Assembly (NCBI GenBank): GCA_031835245.1
Contig: JAVKOQ010000642.1
Span: 1 to 21,853 of the forward strand
Length of the DNA stretch: 21,853 nt
Source of the DNA: Balamuthia mandrillaris
Lineage: Eukaryota; Discosea; Longamoebia; Balamuthiidae
Reading direction: 5' to 3'
A program made the position numbers and the translations under genes. Positions 12,382 to 21,663 of the stretch are shown here, in pieces. Below the pieces are notes generated by a model. That model had not been told where the DNA came from and made no database searches. It saw only the letters and a program-made list of their open reading frames with translations. How positions within the stretch are numbered: the stretch's first letter is position 1; each line of letters starts with the position of its first letter.

Positions 12382-13626
12382 TTAGTAGTTCACTGACTCC
12401 GCTTGGTTGATCTTTCTCTTGGCTCTCATTCGCAGGAAGAAGACCGTCCCGATGATGGTGAGCAAGACCAGGACCACGGAAAGGGAGACAAACACAGCGA
12501 TGAGGATGCGTGTTGTTTCCCAGTCGTCGTCGCTGTCCTCCTGTTCTTCTGGGCCGTCGCCGGTGACCAATATGGAAAGGGAAGGGTCGTAAATGATGTC
12601 CTGTGCCACGCTGAACTGTGAAGTGATGATGAAGCCGGTGGTTTCGTTCCTCTCGTTCAGGATGGGTTCCCACGGGGTGGAGAGGTCCACTGCAGAGATT
12701 TCTCCATCACTCAACGAGAAGTTCAGCTAAAAACGAAAAACGAGAGTTAAGAAGAAGGAAGGAGAAGAACAAGAAGAAGGAGAAGAAAATCAAGAAGAAG
12801 AAGAGGAAGGAAAAGAAAACGAACGGCTGTGTAGGAGAACTTGAAGAAGGCCGTTTCGACGTCAAAGACTTCTTGGTAGTTGGGCAAATACTGATGAGAA
12901 GCTGTTCCGTTGGTGACAGGATGAGATGATATGAGCTTATATTGCTCCAAGTAGAGGAGGTCTTGGTCCACAGGAAAAACAGTCATATTCACAGAGCCCA
13001 CTGTGAATTTGAATGTGTCCCTTGGGTATGCTACCTCTCTGTCCCTATTTTGTTTTTTGTGGTATGTTTTTCGGTTTGCTGTGATCAAGGAAAGTAAGGA
13101 AGCGAGGGGAAAGAAGAAGAAGAAGAAGAACAACAACAACAACCAACCAACTAACCAACCAACAAACAACAACAACAACAACCAAAAGACAACAAGAGGA
13201 AAGGAAGTACCCGAATTGAAAGGTGACGTTTGTTTTGGTGACTGTATGGTTAACATAGGCACGAGAGTCGGAGCTGCGGACCATGAAACTCCACTGCTCC
13301 AGCTCTTCCGTTTCTTCCTTTTCAACATTCCAGTTGTCCGCGTCATCCCAATAAAAAACGAGCCCCAAGTCCGGAATGGTCGTTCTCCACAGCTGGAAGT
13401 GCACCCAATATTGCTCCAACACTTGGCCGCTGCTGGGGCTGACGGGAAGGAGCAGAAAGTTGGGAGAAGGGCTGGGCTGGGACTGCATTCGTATTTGGGC
13501 GTGGCTGGTCTGAAGAATGAATGGCTCGTCTTCCAGACGGTAATTCTCCGGCATAGGAGCGCCTCCTTGTGCGTTCAGCACAGCGACTTGGCTTGTTACC
13601 ATCAACAAACAGAGCAACAGCAACAT
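12382..13626 (-). CDS. Type I membrane glycoprotein, copy A
   Basis: I do not recognise the family. Exons 13626-13211, 13044-12825, 12726-12382; 981 nt, 326 aa, intron phases 2 and 0. It has a cleavable signal peptide (MLLLLCLLMVTSQVAVLNA) and an ectodomain of roughly 265 residues with six N-glycosylation sequons (NHT, NVT, NMT, NGT, NFS, NET). An acidic juxtamembrane stretch (PEEQEDSDDDWE) leads to one TM helix at about residues 286-310 and a 16-residue basic tail (RAKRKINQAESVNY). Conserved-looking ectodomain pieces include IRMQSQPSPSPNFLL, EQYW and EKEETEELEQW. Inferred to sit in the secretory pathway or plasma membrane. It points tail to tail at RRM-like gene A. Copies B (about 97% identical) and C lie downstream. 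Confidence 0.85.
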
Positions 13627-13680
13627 GGTCGGGAGCTTTCTTCTTCCTTAACTGGTTGCTGCGCGTGCTGGGTATCCTTT

Positions 13681-14449
13681 TGATTGTAATTCAACTCAAT
13701 AGTATAATAATGATTATTAATGATTAAGAAAAAGAACACGCGCTTGTTATAGTCCCAGTGGCACTTGGTAAAGCGGAACAGTTGCTCTTCTTGGAGGTAC
13801 ACAATGTGCGTGAGTGGGTTGCGTCCTTCACCATCAGCATCCCACTCATCATGAACTTCATCCTGCCATTTTTTTTCTTGGTGCTCACCTTCTTTGGCCG
13901 ATTTTTCTTTTAAGTGCGTCTACTCTCATGTCTCTATATCTAACTTTCTCAAGTGTTTGCTTATGTCCTCCGGCTAATTTGGCAGGAGGCAATATCGTCC
14001 TCTGTCCATGGACATGATTTTTGGTGATTCCTCTCACAATTTGACAGTGTTATTGAGCTCTTCAAATCCTGGACACAAAAAATAGCTTACTTTGCCTGTT
14101 AGGGCCAAGAAAGTGTCTGGAGCACAAACGGATAGAATAATGAACTAACACCCAAAAATAAATGAGCGTGGGTGCTTCTGTTATGGTGCTTTTTGTTGCA
14201 AAATGAAGGAAACATGAAAAACACAACAGAAAGAGGTAGAGAGAGATAAAGATAGGAAGAAAGAACATTACATGCAGCATGGGAGAACTCTTCCTGCATG
14301 CCGCGTCGACGTGAACCTATCACTCAGTTGCTCTCATTTTTTTTTTGCAGACAGCAATGGAAATAAAATGCTAAAATTCCAAGAATAAATTTGTAACACC
14401 TTTACCAACAGTGCCACCGGAGGCAAGGGCGTTACCACAACACACAACA
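13681..14449. other. Unassigned spacer between modules, with an exon-like block
   Basis: No equivalent lies after module B. At about 13738-13915 both strands are open with good codon use. Minus reads KKWQDEVHDEWDADGEGRNP and then LTHIVYLQEEQLFRFTKCHW; plus reads a hydrophobic tail (SIPLIMNFILPFFFLVLTFF) ending in a stop at 13912-13914. At 14080-14330 the minus strand has an intron-like CT tract between GTAATG and CATAACAG. I could not join these into a gene. It may be a small unrecognised gene or a decayed remnant. The right end holds the promoter of RRM-like gene B. Confidence 0.35.
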
Positions 14450-15230
14450 ATGCCGGATCTCTACTTTTATTCGGTGCTGCAGAAGAACGGCAAGGCGGTG
14501 CTCATCCAGTACAAGTCGGCAGAGTGCATGGGATTAGCCCCTGCTGGAAAGGATCTAGAGGCCAAGGGCTTCTGGGTCTCTGCCGTTGCGGAGCTGGACG
14601 CAGGGGCGTTCAAGTGTGTGGGCAAGAAGCGGGTGCCCAGCTGCCCGCTGACCAACCACCCCACCTGGCGGCAGCCCAACGGGGACGTTCTCATCAAGAA
14701 CTTCAACGGTGGGTTGGAGGACTTGATCAAGCTCGCCGAACCTTTCGGCTGTGCTGACACTTTCGGCCTACATTCGGGTGGCGAGGGGCAACCCTCGGAA
14801 GTTAGCGTGTCCTTTGCCAACGTGGAGGAGGCGCAGCGGGCCATTGCCGCCTTGAACGAGGTGCATTTCAACGGGGTGAAGATGACGGTCACCAGCAAGA
14901 ATGCCAGCCAGGGTCCTGAAATGATTTCTCACTATGACTATCCCCACTCTTTTTTCGAACCTTTCATCGAGGTGTGCTCCTTCTCTCTTTGCTTTTCTTT
15001 CCCTTCTCTCTTCCTAAGTTTTTCACTTCCTCTCATCAACTGTGTGTGTGTTTTTTTTTTGTCAAAAAAATTGTGGAAACCAACAGGAGGTAGAAGAAGT
15101 GAATGTGGACTACGAGAACGACGAAGAGACGGAGGAGTACCTCAACACTTCCGCCACCTACCAGGTCACCTTCAAGGACCCTTCCTTCTGTGAACATCTC
15201 CATGTGGGTCTCTCTTGGTGGGGCCGCTGA
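14450..15230 (+). CDS. RRM-like protein, copy B of the duplicated module
   Basis: Paralogue of the gene at 11523-12307 with the same intron position. Exons 14450-14971 and 15087-15230; 666 nt, 221 aa. The RRM spans about residues 79-148 (DVLIKNF; SFANVEEAQRAIAALNE). Differences from copy A concentrate in the N-terminal 60 residues and in the loop after the first RRM helix (CADTFGLHSGG against HVGCHGIAGGG). The segment SCPLTNHPTWRQPNGD and the end of exon 1 are unchanged. By eye exon 1 is about three-quarters identical at protein level and exon 2 differs at about four of 47 residues. ATG at 14450 was chosen because it aligns with copy A; GTG at 14411 is in frame but not needed. AATAAA follows at about 15249. 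Function unknown. Confidence 0.8.
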
Positions 15231-15300
15231 GCCAGCACTTTTTGGCACAAAATAAAAGTCCTGCTGCTAAGAATTACATTATCGTTGTTTCGTGGAGCTT

Positions 15301-16532
15301 TTAGTAGTTCACTGACTCCGCTTGGTTGATCTTTCTCTTGGCTCTCATTCTCAGGAAGAAGACCGTCCCGATGATGGTGAGCAAGACCAGGACCACGGAA
15401 AGGGAGACAAACACAGCGATGAGGATGCGTGTTGTTTCCCAGTCATCGCTGCTGTCCTCCTCGTCTTCCTCGCCGTCGCCGGTGACCAATATGGAAAGGG
15501 AAGGGTCATAAATGATGTCCTGTGCCACGCTGAACTGAGAAGTGATGATGAAGCCGGTGGTTTCGTTCCTCTCGTTCAGGATGGGTTCCCACGGGGTGGA
15601 GAGGTCCACCGCAGAGATTTCTCCATCGCTCAACGAGAAGTTTAGCTGGAAAGAAAACGAGAGTTAAGAAGGAAGGAAGGAAGGAAGAAGAAGCACAAGA
15701 AGAAGGAAAAGAAAACGAACGGCTGTGTAAGAGAACTTGAAGAAGGCCGTTTCAACGTCAAAGACTTCTTGGTAGTTGGGCAAATACTGATGAGAAGCTG
15801 TTCCGTTGGTGACAGGATGAGATGATATGAGCTTATATTGCTCCAAGTAGAGGAGGTCTTGGTCCACAGGAAAAACAGTCATATTCACAGAGCCCACTGT
15901 GAATTTGAATGTGTCCCTTGGGTATGCTACCTCTCTGTCCCTATTTTTTTTGGAGTATGTTTTTCAAGTGAGCTATGATCAGAAAGTAAGGAAGCGAGGG
16001 AAAGAAGAAGAAGAAGAAGAAGAAGAAGAAGAAGAAGAAGAAGAAGAAGAAGAAGAAGAAGAAGAAGAAGAAGAAGAAGAAGCAGAACCAAAAGACAACA
16101 AGAGGAAAGGAAGTACCCGAATTGAAAGGTGACGTTTGTTTTGGTAATGGCATGGTTAACATAGACACGAGAGTCGGAGCTGCGGACCATGAAACTCCAC
16201 TGCTCCAGCTCTTCCGTTTCTTCCTTTTCAACATTCCAGTTGTCCGCGTCATCCCAATAAAAAACGAGCCCCAAGTCCGGAATGGTCGTTCTCCACAGCT
16301 GGAAGTGCACCCAATATTGCTCCAACACTTGGCCGCTGCTGGGGCTGACGGGAAGGAGCAGAAAGTTGGGAGAAGGGCTGGGCTGGGACTGCATTCGTAT
16401 TTGGGCGTTGCTGGTCTGAAGAATGAATGGCTCATCTTCCAGACGGTAATTCTCCGGCATCGGAGCGCCTCCTTGTGCGTTCAGCACAGCGACTTGGCTC
16501 GCTACCACCAACAAACAAAGCAACAGCAACAT
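15301..16532 (-). CDS. Type I membrane glycoprotein, copy B
   Basis: Near-identical paralogue of the gene at 12382-13626, with the same exon lengths: 16532-16117 (416), 15940-15721 (220), 15645-15301 (345); 326 aa. Exon 2 is identical in protein sequence as far as I can see. Exon 1 differs at about six residues and exon 3 mainly in the acidic stretch (EEDEEDSSDDWE). One sequon is lost: NHT in copy A is NHA here, leaving five sites. Signal peptide, single TM helix and tail are intact, so it looks functional. Intron 1 carries a long GAA repeat. It is tail to tail with RRM-like gene B (70 bp between stops) and follows copy C by 81 bp. Family unknown. Confidence 0.85.
16002..16083. repeat. (GAA)n microsatellite in glycoprotein B intron 1
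   Basis: About 26 uninterrupted GAA triplets on plus, TTC on the coding strand. The matching intron of copy A has only about six, followed by AAC/AACC units (13111-13190), so the tract has turned over since the duplication. Confidence 0.9.
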
Positions 16533-16613
16533 GGTCGGGTCCTTTCTTCTTCTTTAGTCCGCAGCTTTCTTCTTCCTCCTCGCGTTTATTCGTATCCTAA
16601 AGGTTACTGTTTA

Positions 16614-17449
16614 TTATAATGTCATTATAAACGTCTGTATAATTAATAATAATCGTTTAATTTCTTCTTTCAGAAGAGAGTTGGTTCCTCTCCCCAGTTG
16701 GTCTCTCTTGGCTCTGATCCTCAGAACAACGGTCGTCACGACGATAACGACCACCACGAGCACCACAGCGAGAGGCACAAACACGTAGATGAGAATGCGT
16801 GTCGTTTTATCATCATCGTTCTCTTCTTCTTCTTTGGCGTTGGGATCTTCGTATCCGTCATTGACGATCACCGAGATGGAAGGATCGTACTCGATGTCTT
16901 CGGCGAGCATCACCTCGGCGGTCATGAAGAAGCCGATCGTGTCGTTTTGGGAGTTGAGGATTGGCTCCCATGGGAAGAGGTGACGTACCGGAGAGATCTC
17001 TCCGTTGTTCACCGAGAAGTTCAGCTAGAAAGGCTTAAGCGGTCAGCAGAAGGTACATCAATTTTGTCAGAGAGAGAGAGAGACTTGAAGGAGACGATAA
17101 ACAATAAGACGAACACAAAACCAACCGATGTATAAGTAGCCTTGAAGAAGCCTGTGTCTATCTCAAAATACTCTTGAAAATTCTCCAGCTGCCGATAAGA
17201 AGCAGTCCCATTGATGGCAGGATGGGACAGGGAAAGCCTAAACCTCTCCAATAAAGTCTTTCCTCTTTGCTCCGGGGGTACAGTAAAGTTCAACGAGTGC
17301 AAACTGTACTTGAAAACGTCGCTAGGGTATGATATCTCTCTATCTCTATTTTTTTAAAGCGTTTTTATATTAGAGGAGAAAGGGCGAGAAGATAACAAAG
17401 CGAAGAGGATTGCAGGCGAGAAGAGAGGAAGAGGGAGAGGGGATGAGAG

Positions 17450-17491
<42 letters not shown>

Positions 17492-17927
17492 AAGAAGAAA
17501 CGTACAAGAAATTAAAAGTAACGTTTGTTTTTGTGATGGTGTGGTTAATGTAGACCGGGGAGGTAGGCACCGCAAAGGCGGCAAGCTTCCACTGCTCCAA
17601 TTCTTCCGTTTCCTCCTTCTCAAAAGTCCAATCGTACAGCACATCCCAAGGAAAAGTCAGTCCCAGCTCTTTGATGGTGGTGGTCAAGATCTCGAAGAGC
17701 AACCAATACTCCTCCATTACACGGCCGTTGTTAGGGTTCACGGGAACAAGCAGGAAGTTGGGAGAAGGTTTCGGTTGGGACTGCATCCGTATCTGAAGGT
17801 TGTTCGTTTGGAGAAGAAAAGGATTGTCCTCCAAACGATAAAACTCGGGAATAGGAGCGCCTCCGCTTTGTGCTACCACATCTCCGACTGCAACAAAAAG
17901 GAGGAAGAACAAGAATGAAAGGGACAT
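16614..17927 (-). CDS. Type I membrane glycoprotein, divergent copy C
   Basis: Older paralogue of copies A and B, roughly half identical, with exactly conserved intron phases and an identical middle exon length. Exons 17927-17506 (422), 17345-17126 (220), 17024-16614 (411); 1053 nt, 350 aa. Signal peptide MSLSFLFFLLFVAVGDVVAQ; shared blocks GGAPIPEFYRLED, IRMQSQPKPSPNFLL, EKEETEELEQW, ITKTNVTF, INGTASY and PWEPILN. It has six sequons (NHT, NVT, NFT, NGT, NFS, NDT), an acidic stretch (KEEEENDDDK), one Val-rich TM helix and a longer tail than A and B that ends in a hydrophobic run (LLLIIQTFIMTL). No RRM-like partner lies next to it: its 3' side meets the start of copy B. Function unknown. Confidence 0.85.
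17440..17488. repeat. (GA)n microsatellite in glycoprotein C intron 1
   Basis: GA dinucleotides on plus, CT on the coding strand, adjacent to the donor at 17505. Confidence 0.85.
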
Positions 17928-18062
17928 ACTGCGAGTGAGTTGCTGTAGCTTCGTCGAGCTCTACAAACTAGTTCATTGATGAGCGAATAATAGCAGCATT
18001 TTATAGTTCATTTGAACGTAATTTATGAGAGAAAAATGAGAAGGAAAAAAACATGAGGGTTT

Positions 18063-20672
18063 TTAGAGAGAGAAAACCAAAACGGAGAAAAAGTACATCG
18101 GAAGAACGAGATTGTCTATCTGTAACGTGAATGCTTCCAACAAACACGCACTTGTAGTTGCCCATACAAGTCCTCTCCACTATTGTTGTTTTTTTTTTTT
18201 TGTTTTAAAAAAAAAGAGTATTGGAAAAAAAAAAAGAAGCAAGAGAAAAGAGAGAGCGTAAAGAAAGAAGGTTCGAGGAGAGAAGAACCAGAAAGCAAAA
18301 TACCTGATAGAAATCAAACAAACTAACACCCATCCACCACAACAACACCGCTGAACATAATAACACGCCAACCACAGCACTGGCAGTGCCTTCCACCGTC
18401 TTCTTCGTTCGAGGCCACTTGCAGCTGCCAAAACAACGTCCCACCAACGAAGCCAAAGAATCGCCAATTCCAACAATTAACACTCCAACAAAAGGCAACA
18501 AGCGATAGAAGGACGTGAGAGGCGGAGGGTAAGAAAGAGAAGAAGAAAAGAACCAAACGGGAATGGCACATCCGAGCAAGAGATGAATGTGAGTTAAGAA
18601 GAAGAAGCCCAAATCTCTACTATCGATGAAGGAATGCATGAATTGATGGATGTACGATCCGAACGGTCTGATATGAGCTTTGCGAACGTATTCGATCAGG
18701 AGAAGCGCGCTTAAAGCTACCCCAAACGCCAAGCGCAAGAAGTCCATCTATAACAGAGATTGGGAACATTCAATAAGATGCTGGAGACAGAAAGGTATAC
18801 AGGAAAGAAGTGAAAGACCTGATAGAAAATTCCAGGAACGAACATGACGATGGTGAGGAGATGATAATACTTCCTAACGATGATTTTGGGAACTGCATCT
18901 CGGAAGCGAGCGTCAAGAAAAGCGATCAGCAGTAACGACACTACTAACACGGATGCCCAATAGACGCACAACGCAAATACTCTGTCATCTGATAGCAGCC
19001 ATTCTATCGTCCTTTTTTGGTGCTTTGGTAAGTTGAAAGGAATGCAAGCAAAGAGGAAAGAGAAAGCAATACCAAAGAAAAGGGTTGTCGTTTAACATCA
19101 AATGCAACCACGGATAAATCAAACTGAGCACAACAGCAACGATGATGCAGTAAAAGGCTAAACTGACAAACCATCCGCTGTCAGAGAAGAGAGAAAAAAG
19201 CCCTGGCTGTTTTTCTTTGTGTTCGCCTAATCCCTTTTCTTTTCTTTTCGGTTTGCGATGAATTAACGAAGAAGGAGCAGCAGAAGCGCTTTTGGCGTGA
19301 TTCTCTTTAACGTTAGTGGATGCAGGAGAAGGGAAAGGAGGAAGAGGGAGGTAGGAACGAAGAAAGAGGACAACAAAAAGTCCACAAATCATCATTCCAA
19401 CAATTAATGCAAAGAGAAAGAGTTGAATCGGATCTCGGTTGACTGATAGAAATGGCGCGACCTTCAATGCACAGAGGAATCAATAAGTAATAGTTTAAAA
19501 CACGAGAAAACAAGAGGCAAACACAAGAAAGCAAAGAACAGAGACTAAGTTACCAAAAAAGAAGACGAAGCAAAACGAGAAAGGGTATAGATGAAGGCAT
19601 CTGATGTGAAGAGAGTGAAAGCAGAAGCAAGAATTGTGGCCTCTGCAAAGGTAAAGCATCGAGGCAAGTAGTGAAGTGACGTTGTCAGGCTCATTACGAA
19701 CAAACATTGAGTACCAAAATTGAGCAGAAATGATGTCTCTTTTTGTTTTGTTCGTTTGTTGGTAAGAAGCAGAAGAAGAGGAACGATAAAAACGAGAGCA
19801 AACAAAGAAAGAGAGAACAAACCGGGAAATAAAAAAGAGATAAGAAGAGAAAGAATAGGAGCAGGCAAGACACAGAACAATGCGGTTACAGCACGAAGAG
19901 AGGAACGAGTGCTGCCATGCCGTCCTTTCCCAAACATCCCAACCCAACAGCTCAACAACAACGCACAAAGCCCGCAGCACATTCCCTCCCATAAATAATA
20001 AAGAAAGAAAGCAACATCTGCAACGAAAAGAAAGGAAGGAAGGAAGGAAGGAAGGAAGGAAGGAAGGAAGGAAGGAAGGAAGGAAAAGGAAGGAAGGAAG
20101 GAAGGAAGGAAGGAAGGAAGGAAGGAAGGAAGAAGGAAGGAAGGAAGGAAGGAAGGAAGGAAGGAAGGAAGAGAGTGTGAATGCAAGACAGAAGTAACGC
20201 TTAACATCAGAATGACGAACAACACCACACGAACGGACCAGAGAGAAGGCACTACCGTAAGAGGAGCCTTGGACTAGCCAAAGTTTAGCCGCCAACATGA
20301 AGGGCACCAACAGCACTCCCAAAGCCAAACTGGAGCCCGCATTTGCTCCTCCTCCTTCATTCTCAGATCTGTCCTTTTGGCGTTGGTGTTAAAAAAGAAC
20401 AGAAAGAAAAAAGGAAGAGAAGAAGGAAAGAAAAAGTTTAACCGAAGAAGAAAGAAATGTTTCCAACAATGTTTCTTCTCTCTCTCTGTGATCCATGGCA
20501 AAAGGAGGCATAGCAAGCAAAGGAGCAACAGCGCGATGCCGCTAAGCCGCCACAAACACAAGGAGGCCGAACCCACAACGAAAACAACAAGGGGAGAGGT
20601 TGGCGGCGTGCCCACCGCCAGAAACCGCCAAGCGATCTGAAGAGCGGCCACGCCGACCAGCCCTCCTTCCAT
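18063..20672 (-). CDS. DOLK: Dolichol kinase
   Basis: CTP-dependent kinase of the ER membrane that makes dolichyl phosphate, the lipid carrier for N-glycosylation, O- and C-mannosylation and GPI anchors. Exons: 20672-20443, 20368-20256, 20017-19823, 19738-19554, 19461-19073, 19011-18819, 18747-18304, 18179-18063; 1866 nt, 621 aa, all phases consistent. The C-terminal half matches human DOLK block by block: RKYYHLLTIVMFVPGIFYQ, LLIEYVR, DSRDLGFFFLTHIHLLLG, FVGVLIVGIGDSLASLVG, WPRTKKTVEGT (CTP-binding region, about 530-556), and LLEAFTLQIDNLVLPMY near the end. The N-terminal half is a series of hydrophobic segments with FTFAEA. It is longer than the human protein (538 aa) because of loops such as a basic one in exon 5. 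The splices after exons 1 and 3 use weak donors and are less certain. Confidence 0.93.
20031..20171. repeat. (GGAA)n tetranucleotide repeat in DOLK intron 2
   Basis: About 140 bp of GGAA units with two slips (near 20088 and 20131), CCTT on the coding strand. It runs almost to the TTGCAG acceptor at 20018 and so forms the whole pyrimidine tract of that intron. Confidence 0.92.
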
Positions 20673-21030
20673 CAAAAAAGACTTTCTTTTCTTTTCTTTT
20701 CAAGAAAATATGAAAGAAATGAAAGGAATGTGTGTCGACATCCATACTCGAAATTCCTTTCATTCTTTGTCTACACAATATCTAATTTTGTCGACATTGG
20801 AAATTTGGTGAAGCGAACGCCCCTCAAGCTAGGGAAAGAAAAAAGAAAGAAAGAAAAATATTAACAGAGAGAAAGAGAGGAGAGACCGATTCTTTCTTCA
20901 TCCTCTCTCGAGCTTGATCAGTCCGTTTTCCAACCTTTTCGCGATGGTTACTTCTCTTCCTTCTCTTATGACCTTTTTTTTTGCCTTTTGTGTGCCAAGT
21001 TAATCTCTTTTCTTCTTTCTTTACAAATAA
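20673..21030. promoter_or_regulatory. Divergent promoter region, DOLK / LTV1
   Basis: 358 bp between two outward-facing starts. It contains two copies of the palindrome TGTCGACA (20733-20740 and 20789-20796) in an otherwise AT-rich part, then purine- and pyrimidine-rich stretches. The right side ends in CAAATAA just before the LTV1 ATG. Confidence 0.55.
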
Positions 21031-21663
21031 ATGAAGCCAAGAGCAGGAGGAAAGAAAAAGAAGCAGTGGATCGATCGAAAGAACGCTACCCGTTTCCAGT
21101 TGGTCTATCGCAGCCAAGAGGATCCGCTCGGGGATGGCGAGGTCCCAGCGGGAACGGGGGGAGACCGCGTGCTGCGCCCCATCACGAACACCGACTCCAA
21201 GCTAGCCAAAGAACTGGGCGGCAATGATCATCTCTTCTCCGCTTTTCGGCAGTTTGTGGACAAAAATAAGCCCGCTCATGATGAAGACGACGCTGAAGGA
21301 GAAGGGGATGACTTTGGAGAGTTTGAAAAGGCGTTGAAAGAGGAATACGGAGCAGAGGGAGAAGGAGAAGAAGCAGAAGAAGGAGAGGAGGATGAAGAAT
21401 CTCGTTTCGCTGATGCCGACGAAGACGAGGAGGAAGAAAAAGAACCAAAGAGAGGCAAAGGCAAAGGAAAGGAGAAAGATGAAGCGAAGACGGACGCGAC
21501 ATCGGCGCAAGTGGACTTGAAACAATTCGAGTTGGGAGAGTATGGCTTCCCGGAGGATGGCTATGACTACAGGAAGCATTTCAAGCCGATGGGCGCTCCT
21601 GGCTCCGTCTATATGGCTGCTCCTCCCACGAAAGAGCAGAAAGGTGGATACCTTTACAAGAAG
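21031..21663 (+). CDS. LTV1: LTV1-like 40S ribosome biogenesis factor, first exon (gene continues past the window)
   Basis: In known members LTV1 escorts pre-40S subunits and the uS3 region during late assembly and export. Only exon 1 (211 codons) lies here; a GTATGT donor at 21664 opens a pyrimidine-rich intron running to the window end. The N-terminus has the family signature: a Lys-rich start, FQLVYRSQEDPLGD (human: FHLVHRSQRDPL), and later DGYDYRKHFKPMG, equivalent to the DYDYLQHLK block. Between them is a long acidic region of Glu/Asp runs and a basic GKGKGKEK patch. Compared with animals the acidic insert before the YDY block is long. The start was chosen as the first ATG before the conserved basic segment. 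Confidence 0.88.

Larger units (their letters stand above)
11510..13680. repeat. Tandem duplication, module A (RRM-like + glycoprotein)
   Basis: Direct repeat partner of 14437-16603, in the same orientation, each about 2.17 kb. Similarity begins just before the RRM-like start codon and ends about 50 bp upstream of the glycoprotein start, where both read GTATCCT on plus before diverging. No terminal inverted repeats or target duplications were seen, so this looks like segmental duplication rather than a transposon. Confidence 0.85.
14437..16603. repeat. Tandem duplication, module B (RRM-like + glycoprotein)
   Basis: Second copy of the module at 11510-13680. Exons of the glycoprotein and exon 2 of the RRM-like gene are nearly identical between copies. 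The introns have changed their simple repeats, for example a CAA/CCAA-type tract in copy A against a pure GAA tract in copy B. Confidence 0.85.

Noticed and set aside
11510-16603. The paired repeats as ends of a mobile element.
   Set aside because: The repeats are whole gene modules in direct orientation. There are no inverted terminal repeats, target duplications, transposase or reverse transcriptase frames between them.
19545-20328. Minus-strand frames with long Phe/Leu/Pro/Ser runs inside DOLK.
   Set aside because: They read through the CCTT repeat of intron 2. Splicing 20256 to 20017 joins the two conserved exons in frame and removes the runs.
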